27,170 nt of DNA, taken from positions 1 through 27,170 of the forward strand of contig PWUP01000036.1 in NCBI GenBank assembly GCA_003562535.1, in the 5' to 3' direction. Position numbers and translations under genes: made by a program. Below the pieces are notes generated by a model. It searched no databases, was not told where the DNA came from, and saw only the letters and a list, made by a program, of their open reading frames with translations. Positions 22,612 to 27,170 of the stretch are shown piece by piece. Position 1 is the stretch's first letter. The number at the start of each line of letters is the position of its first letter. The DNA is from Gammaproteobacteria bacterium. Its GTDB lineage: Bacteria > Pseudomonadota > Gammaproteobacteria > Competibacterales > Competibacteraceae.

Positions 22612-23595
22612 TTAAAAATCTGAGCGTTTAATCCGCTCAGTGATTTTAATAGCATTTTTGCCATTCGATACCCCAAACTGTCCACGCAATACCGGCATAT
22701 CCTCACCCCAAACCATGACCTGCTTAGGTAATTCTATCGGGATAATATCTCCCGGTTTAATCTGCATGACCTCCTTGAGGCTTAATGTCACTTCAGTCAA
22801 TTTCGACCAGATTTCTACCTCAGCGAGTTTCACCTCTTCACTCAGAGCCCGACTCCAACGCTCATCGACTTCAGCACGATCGCTTTGAATCCCCGCGTCG
22901 AGCAGTTCACGGATCGGTTCAATCATCGAATAGGGCATAGTGATGTGAAAATCCCCGCCGCCGCCATCCAATTCAATATGGAACGTGGACACCACCACCA
23001 CCTCGGTAGGGCTGACAATATTGGCAAATTGCGGATTAACCTCCGAACTCATGTATTCAAAGTCCAGCGGCATAATCGGTGTCCATGCCTTTTTAAGATC
23101 CACAAACGCCTGATCTAAAGTCATGCGGATCACCCGCAACTCCGTAGGTGTAAACTCACGGCCTTCAATACGGGCATGATGACGGCCATCACCGCCAAAG
23201 AAATTATCGACTAAAGTGAATACCAATTTGGGGTCCACCACGAACAGCGCTGTGCCGCGTAGTGGTTTGATTTTCACCATATTGAGGCTGGTCGGGACAT
23301 AGAGGGAATGGACATATTCAGCAAATTTACTCATTTTCACTCCCCGAACGGAGAGCTCTGAGGTACGGCGCAGTAAATTGAACAGACTGATACGCATGAG
23401 GCGAGCAAAACGCTCATTGACCATTTCCAACGTGGGCATCCGCCCACGCACAATGCGTTCTTGATTGGTGAAATCAAAACTGCGGGCGACCCCGTCACGA
23501 GCCAGCACATCTGGCTCAGTGTCCACATCGCCGCTGTCCATACCATGTAATAAGGCGTCAATTTCCTCTTGGGATAATAAATCAGTTTGAACCAT
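22612..23595 (-). CDS. fliM: FliM, flagellar motor switch protein
   Basis: A 327-residue C-ring protein that receives CheY-P. The N-terminal CheY-binding peptide LLSQEEIDALLHG (6-18) is intact. The middle domain (about 40-230) contains the GGDG motif (134-137) that contacts FliG. The C-terminal SpoA domain (about 250-327) pairs with FliN. Length is standard (Salmonella FliM 334). It starts 4 bp after fliL. No missing key residue was noted. Confidence 0.97.
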   Translation of the reverse strand: MVQTDLLSQEEIDALLHGMDSGDVDTEPDVLARDGVARSFDFTNQERIVRGRMPTLEMVNERFARLMRISLFNLLRRTSELSVRGVKMSKFAEYVHSLYVPTSLNMVKIKPLRGTALFVVDPKLVFTLVDNFFGGDGRHHARIEGREFTPTELRVIRMTLDQAFVDLKKAWTPIMPLDFEYMSSEVNPQFANIVSPTEVVVVSTFHIELDGGGGDFHITMPYSMIEPIRELLDAGIQSDRAEVDERWSRALSEEVKLAEVEIWSKLTEVTLSLKEVMQIKPGDIIPIELPKQVMVWGEDMPVLRGQFGVSNGKNAIKITERIKRSDF

Positions 23596-23599
23596 TCGC

Positions 23600-24193
23600 T
23601 TACTGCATTACAAAAGTCGTAAAATACAAAGAATGGATGATACGCTGATCGTCAACATCCACGGCATCCTGCTCGTTCTCATCGCTATCGCCATCGCCAT
23701 CGCCATTCTCAGACGCTAGCGCATTGTCTATAGGGAGTAACTTCTCAAGATCAACTCGCTCATGCAATATCTCACGCACGGTATGCAGCATCTGCACCCG
23801 CACGGCCTCTTTGCCTTGAGCCGTGATGAGATCATCATAATGCTTACCACTTAACAACATAATAATACTGTTGCGAATCACCGGCAGGTGTTCCTCAATC
23901 AATTCGGGAACCTGCGGATGTCGAGTTCCGACCGTGACACCGACCTGTACATAGCGGATGCGTCCGGGGCCTTCAATATTGCTCACCATCGCTGAGCCCA
24001 AGGGCACGTAAACCAGTGGACCTAATGGGATCACCCGTCGGTCAGAGGTCAGTCGATCCCACAGAAAAAAATACGTCCCTGCCAATGCAATCCCTGAACT
24101 CAGCACGATGATTCCAGTAATCATGAGTGCCCATTTGAGTTTACTCCGTTTGGGCTGGGGCGCTTCGTTTTCCAGTTCGTCTTTTTCAGCCAT
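23600..24193 (-). CDS. fliL: FliL, stator-associated flagellar protein with acidic insert
   Basis: A 197-residue membrane protein that rings the stator and supports torque. A charged cytoplasmic tail (1-20) is followed by a helix (about 21-48). The periplasmic stomatin-like domain includes YVQVGVTVGTRHPQVPELIE and the end IIHSLYFTTFVMQ. Near the C-terminus (about 160-182), the strongly acidic stretch ENGDGDGDSDENEQ is encoded by a short hexanucleotide repeat. This, with neighbouring residues, makes it longer than Salmonella FliL (155). It starts after an 85-bp gap from fliK, so this is a possible internal control point, and is 4 bp before fliM. Confidence 0.94.
   Translation of the reverse strand: MAEKDELENEAPQPKRSKLKWALMITGIIVLSSGIALAGTYFFLWDRLTSDRRVIPLGPLVYVPLGSAMVSNIEGPGRIRYVQVGVTVGTRHPQVPELIEEHLPVIRNSIIMLLSGKHYDDLITAQGKEAVRVQMLHTVREILHERVDLEKLLPIDNALASENGDGDGDSDENEQDAVDVDDQRIIHSLYFTTFVMQ
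23681..23704 (-). repeat. Hexanucleotide repeat in fliL
   Basis: Four consecutive 6-bp units (plus strand ATCGCT then ATCGCC three times) encode alternating Gly-Asp/Ser-Asp in the acidic FliL insert. Gain or loss of units would keep the frame and change only the number of acidic residues. Confidence 0.85.
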
Positions 24194-24278
24194 ATTAGTT
24201 TGGAATCACCTAAAATTTATCAAAAAAAACTATTGATGCCAGGCTGATAAGGGCAGCCGAAAACCTGACACTCTGAGT
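24194..24278 (-). promoter_or_regulatory. fliK-fliL spacer with small hairpin and T-run
   Basis: An 85-bp gap in an otherwise tightly packed operon. On the minus strand, a 5-bp stem GGCTG/CAGCC with a 7-base loop (24242-24258) is followed, 12 bases on, by eight T residues (24222-24229). The distance is too long for a standard intrinsic terminator, so partial attenuation is only a possibility. TGGCA at the expected -24 position lacks a matching -12, so no sigma-54 promoter is called. AGGTGAT, 11 bases before the fliL ATG, may be the ribosome-binding site. Confidence 0.3.
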
Positions 24279-25442
24279 TCATGCATAGGCATCAATCAAA
24301 CCTTGAGCACTGACCGGTGGTGCAGGCAACACGGTCTCGTTGTCACCCTCAGCAGCGTCAGTAGCCAACCCAGCCGGTGAACCTGTTGCGGCCTTGCGTG
24401 CCTGATCGTTTGCCCCCCCCTGCTGCTCAGCCCCTTGCTGAGACACGGTAACATCGCCTAGGCTCATTTCTGCATCGGCCAACATCTCGCGTAACCTTGG
24501 TAACGCCAGTTCCAACGCTTCACGTACCGTGGCTAAAGGCGCGATAAAGTGAACATGAGCGCGTTCCCCTTCCATCCTGACTCGCACTTCAAGTTGGCCG
24601 AGGTGTGGTGGGTTCAACTTTAATTCAGCCAATTGCACTTTTTGATTGACCATCCATTGGACTCGTTCACTCACGGCACGATCCCAACCCGGTTGTCTTA
24701 CAGGGACATCGAGATTAAATAGGGGATTGGGTGCTGTGGGGGGCGACGCTAAGGCATGACCGAGCAATGGCGAAAATCGCGATTCCGTTGACGTTGACGT
24801 TGCTTGATTGGTCTCACTGAGCCGTGTACTGGCATTGGCTAACTCCGTACGCACCCCGTCAAGCTGCCGAGCTTGTAAAGCTTCTGCAATCCGTGTGCTC
24901 AAGGTTTTTACATCCGTCTGCGCCTGCAAGGCTTCTGCAATCCGCGTACTTAAGGTCTTTAAATCCGCCGCAGGCAGTGACTGTGATTGTAATACCTCGG
25001 CAATCCGCGCACTCAGGGCTTTTAAATCTGCCGCAGGCAGTGACTGTAATTGTAATACCTCGGCAATTTGTTCACTCAGGACTTGTAGATCGGCAGGCAC
25101 TCCGGTCTCAGTCTGGATTGCTGCGGCAAGTGCAGTGGGGTGTAAGCCTGCCGCCTGCCCTTCAATCATAGTGATCAAATCATCCGCAGATAATCCGCCC
25201 GCAGACAATGTGGATTCTTCAAGCCCTAACTCAGCCGCTAACTGCGCCAATAAATCGTCAGCTACCTGCTCAGCATCCATTGCTGTCGTAGGGTGATCCT
25301 CCAGTGCAGCCAATTGCGCCGCTAAATTCAGCCAAAACGCGCCTTCTGCGACAGCAGCAGGGCTTGTCGTTGTTGCGGCAGGCTGCCCCCCAGCTTGCGG
25401 TAGCTTAGGGGATAACATCAAGGAAAATTCGGTGGATTGCAT
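24279..25442 (-). CDS. fliK: FliK, hook-length control protein with tandem repeats
   Basis: A 387-residue exported ruler that measures hook length and then acts on FlhB. The C-terminal domain (about 245-345) has the canonical core VQLAELKLNPPHLGQLEVRV (approx. 263-282), then HVHFIAPLATVREALELALP. The N-terminal ruler part contains three to four tandem copies of a 21-residue unit, of the type TLSTRIAEALQ and ALSARIAEVLQSQSLPAADL (about 118-190), in line with heptad spacing and helix formation. The remaining N-terminal part is Ala/Leu/Asp-rich. Length is close to Salmonella FliK (405). The gene is preceded by a 98-bp gap after fliJ, and GGGG before the ATG may serve as ribosome-binding site. 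A second, divergent FliK-like gene lies at 8303-9502. Confidence 0.94.
   Translation of the reverse strand: MQSTEFSLMLSPKLPQAGGQPAATTTSPAAVAEGAFWLNLAAQLAALEDHPTTAMDAEQVADDLLAQLAAELGLEESTLSAGGLSADDLITMIEGQAAGLHPTALAAAIQTETGVPADLQVLSEQIAEVLQLQSLPAADLKALSARIAEVLQSQSLPAADLKTLSTRIAEALQAQTDVKTLSTRIAEALQARQLDGVRTELANASTRLSETNQATSTSTESRFSPLLGHALASPPTAPNPLFNLDVPVRQPGWDRAVSERVQWMVNQKVQLAELKLNPPHLGQLEVRVRMEGERAHVHFIAPLATVREALELALPRLREMLADAEMSLGDVTVSQQGAEQQGGANDQARKAATGSPAGLATDAAEGDNETVLPAPPVSAQGLIDAYA
24870..25090 (-). repeat. 63-bp tandem repeats in the fliK ruler region
   Basis: Two copies spaced exactly 63 bp apart are nearly identical (for example the CCGCAGGCAGTGACTGT block at 24968 and 25031). 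They are flanked by more diverged units, one of them shortened to 51 bp. Each full unit encodes 21 residues (three heptads). All units keep the frame, so recombination would change FliK length by multiples of 21 residues (or 17). Confidence 0.85.
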
Positions 25443-25540
25443 GGGTCATACCCCAGTAGGTATCCGTGGGTCATTTACCCACACCAATTCGGCTCGGTCA
25501 ATGGTACATAAAACTAATTCAAGATTCACGCCAATATCGC
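25443..25540 (-). promoter_or_regulatory. fliJ-fliK spacer with short palindromes
   Basis: A 98-bp gap. Two related palindromes sit close to the fliK start: GGGTCATACCC (25443-25453) and GTGGGTCATTTACCCAC (25466-25482). Both contain GGGTCAT followed by ACCC. They could form small hairpins near the ribosome-binding site or be a protein site. A near-consensus sigma-54 element (TTGGCGTGAATCTTGAA on the minus strand, near 25518-25534) lacks the conserved C of the -12 GC, so it is not called as a promoter. Confidence 0.3.
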
Positions 25541-25990
25541 TTAACCATTGATGTTAAGTTTCGCCGGGTGGGGACGTTGGCCAAACTCATCGTTCTGTGC
25601 CTGTTCCCGCTGTGCCTGCACCTGCCGTTGCTCCGCATATAAGCGCTCCAGCACTTTAGTGACGGCATCGCAATGAACCCGGCAGCGCGTCCATTCTTGT
25701 TGACTTTTGCTCAATAGTTCACGGGCTTGCTTGACATGATGATGTTGTTCCTCAATCGCCTGGTTCAACCGACTTAAAAATAAACGGTACTCACGGACAT
25801 ACAAACCCGACATGGACTGAATGCTATGACTGAATTGATCGGCATACTCATCGCGATACTGGCGCAACTCTTCTAAACGTTGTAGCCGCACACCCAATTG
25901 CTGTTGCCGCTCACCCACAAGCCGAGCGGCATTTTGTTGACGCTTATGGGCAACATCGACGGCAGGCTGGATACGCTGAATTCGATTCAC
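25541..25990 (-). CDS. fliJ: FliJ, flagellar export chaperone-cycling protein
   Basis: A 149-residue protein predicted to be almost entirely helical coiled coil, rich in Gln, Arg and Glu (QLGVRLQRLEELRQYRDEYA, then EEQHHHVKQARELLSKSQQE). This is the FliJ pattern. FliJ sits in the FliI ATPase ring and touches FlhA. The start is a GTG overlapping the fliI stop (GTGA), so translation is coupled. Length matches FliJ (about 147). Followed by a 98-bp gap before fliK. Confidence 0.93.
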   Translation of the reverse strand: MNRIQRIQPAVDVAHKRQQNAARLVGERQQQLGVRLQRLEELRQYRDEYADQFSHSIQSMSGLYVREYRLFLSRLNQAIEEQHHHVKQARELLSKSQQEWTRCRVHCDAVTKVLERLYAEQRQVQAQREQAQNDEFGQRPHPAKLNING

Positions 25991-27170
25991 GCCACACCCA
26001 ATACAGTTTGCTGTTGTTGTGCATTCATGAGTGTATCTAACGCCTTAACACTATCTTTGAAATTCACTGATGTGCTGATGTCTTGCTGCAAAAACCCCTC
26101 TAAACGCGGAAAATAATCAATCGCGGCATCAACCCGCCGATCTGAACCGCGCTGATAAGCTCCCACACTGATTAAATCACGGTTTTGTTGGTATATCCCA
26201 TACAATTGCTTAAACCGGCGCGCCGCCTGAATATGCCCCGGATCGGCAATTTCATTCATTAAACGACTCACTGAAGCCTCGACATCAATCGCCGGATAGC
26301 GACCCGATTCAGCAATTGATCGCGACAACACCACATGCCCATCGAGAATCGCCCGTGCGGCATCCGCAATCGGATCATTCTGATCATCGCCCTCAGTAAG
26401 TACGGTATAAAACGCTGTGATTGAGCCTTTATCCTGTTCACCATTACCGGCGCGTTCGACCAATTTGGGCAAACGCGCAAACACGGAAGGCGTATAGCCT
26501 TTGGTTGCCGGTGGTTCGCCAATCGCCAAGGAAATTTCCCGCTGAGCTTGAGCAAATCGGGTTAAGGAATCCATCAGCAACAACACATTTTTGCCCTGGT
26601 CACGGAAATACTCAGCAATCGCTGTGGTTAACATCGCCCCATGTAAGCGCATTAACGGCGGTTGGTCCGCAGGCACTGCCACGACCACAGCCCGCGCCAT
26701 ACCCTCATAGCCTAAAATATTTTGCACAAACTCACTGACTTCACGTCCACGCTCGCCAATCAGACCGACGACACTGATGTCCGCCTCGGTATAGCGGGTC
26801 ATCATCCCCAGCAACACACTTTTACCCACCCCACTACCGGCAAATAACCCCATACGCTGACCGCGCCCTACCGTCAACAGGCCGTTAATTGCTCGTATCC
26901 CCACATCTAAGGTTTCATGAATGGGATGGCGTGACAGTGGATTAATCGGTCGCCCATCCAGGCGCACCCGATCCTCACAGCGCAAAGGGCCGAGCTGATC
27001 CAACGGCTGCCCAGTACCGTCTAATACTCGGCCTAATAACCCATCACCCACCCATACCTCACGGCGGTAATGGGTAGGGATCACGCGAGCACTGGGCGTC
27101 AAACCACTCAGCTCACCCACCGGCATCAAAAACACCCGCTCGCTGGAAAAACCGACCACTTCCGCATCAA
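25987..27170 (-). CDS. fliI: FliI, flagellum-specific export ATPase (5' end outside window)
   Basis: The last about 394 residues of the ATPase that powers flagellar export. The frame is open to the window edge, reading DAEVVGFSSERVFLMP at the visible start, a typical FliI beta-barrel sequence. About 50-60 N-terminal residues are therefore missing. The Walker A motif AGSGVGKS lies about 110 residues in. GERGREVSEF, VLLLMDSLTRFAQAQREI and AIGEPPATKGYTPSVFARLP are FliI signatures. No defect is seen. The stop overlaps fliJ. Confidence 0.97.
   Translation of the reverse strand, partial: DAEVVGFSSERVFLMPVGELSGLTPSARVIPTHYRREVWVGDGLLGRVLDGTGQPLDQLGPLRCEDRVRLDGRPINPLSRHPIHETLDVGIRAINGLLTVGRGQRMGLFAGSGVGKSVLLGMMTRYTEADISVVGLIGERGREVSEFVQNILGYEGMARAVVVAVPADQPPLMRLHGAMLTTAIAEYFRDQGKNVLLLMDSLTRFAQAQREISLAIGEPPATKGYTPSVFARLPKLVERAGNGEQDKGSITAFYTVLTEGDDQNDPIADAARAILDGHVVLSRSIAESGRYPAIDVEASVSRLMNEIADPGHIQAARRFKQLYGIYQQNRDLISVGAYQRGSDRRVDAAIDYFPRLEGFLQQDISTSVNFKDSVKALDTLMNAQQQQTVLGVA

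Noticed and set aside
24808..25296. 162-codon plus-strand frame opposite fliK
   Set aside because: An antisense shadow of the 63-bp repeats, with a Cys/Ser/Ala-rich repetitive translation and no recognisable domain.
9796..27170. Possible horizontally acquired segment or mobile element within the flagellar operon
   Set aside because: No transposase, integrase, terminal repeats or abrupt composition change was seen. Gene order and tight spacing indicate an inherited operon.

Overview
This 27-kb window is the core of a polar-flagellum and chemotaxis locus from a gammaproteobacterium. Base composition looks moderate, roughly half G+C (judged by eye, not computed). Three things point to this group: the gene order fliI-J-K-L-M-N-O-P-Q-R-flhB-flhA-flhF-fleN-fliA-cheY-Z-A, the presence of a FleQ-type sigma-54 activator, and a CheZ with its CheY-docking tail. 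That order is typical of polarly flagellated gammaproteobacteria such as Pseudomonas, Vibrio and Chromatiales-type sulfur bacteria. FlhF plus FleN implies that flagellar position and number are controlled. The stator is of the PomA/PomB type, so the motor may be sodium driven, but the ion cannot be read from sequence alone. Genus is not assignable.

Layout. Positions 1-120 hold the last 39 codons of an unrecognised plus-strand gene. It converges on an AI-2E/PerM-family membrane protein (157-1230, minus), which is followed by fleQ (1284-2759, minus). A 227-bp divergent control region (2760-2986) separates fleQ from a six-gene plus-strand operon. That operon is motA, motB, an HDOD-GGDEF signalling protein, a membrane AAA-ATPase with a C-terminal SPOR domain, a FliK-like protein, and a free-standing FlhB-C-terminal-domain protein (2987-9783).

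From the right edge, a long and tightly packed minus-strand operon runs leftward: fliI (5' end outside the window), fliJ, fliK, fliL, fliM, fliN, fliO, fliP, fliQ, fliR, flhB, flhA, flhF, fleN, fliA, cheY, cheZ, cheA, a 65/62-residue proline-rich protein and a DUF2802 membrane protein (27170-9796). The two operons converge with only 12 bp between stop codons. No stretch of 300 bp or more lacks a gene, and no RNA gene, transposon or CRISPR array was seen.

How it works together. FleQ (with c-di-GMP-binding residues conserved) would switch on flagellar genes with sigma-54. FlhF and FleN place and count flagella. FliP/Q/R/FlhB/FlhA with FliO form the export gate, and FliI/J power and chaperone it. 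FliK sets hook length by acting on FlhB. FliL/M/N and MotA/B form the motor and switch, FliA reads late genes, and CheA/Y/Z signal to FliM. The least ordinary part is the plus-strand operon. It joins a stator, a c-di-GMP-type signalling protein, a peptidoglycan-binding ATPase and a second FliK/FlhB-like pair, a combination I do not recognise as a standard flagellar operon. Other points of interest are FliM/CheZ-like peptides in the CheA linker, 21-residue tandem repeats in the FliK ruler, and a long acidic linker in MotB.
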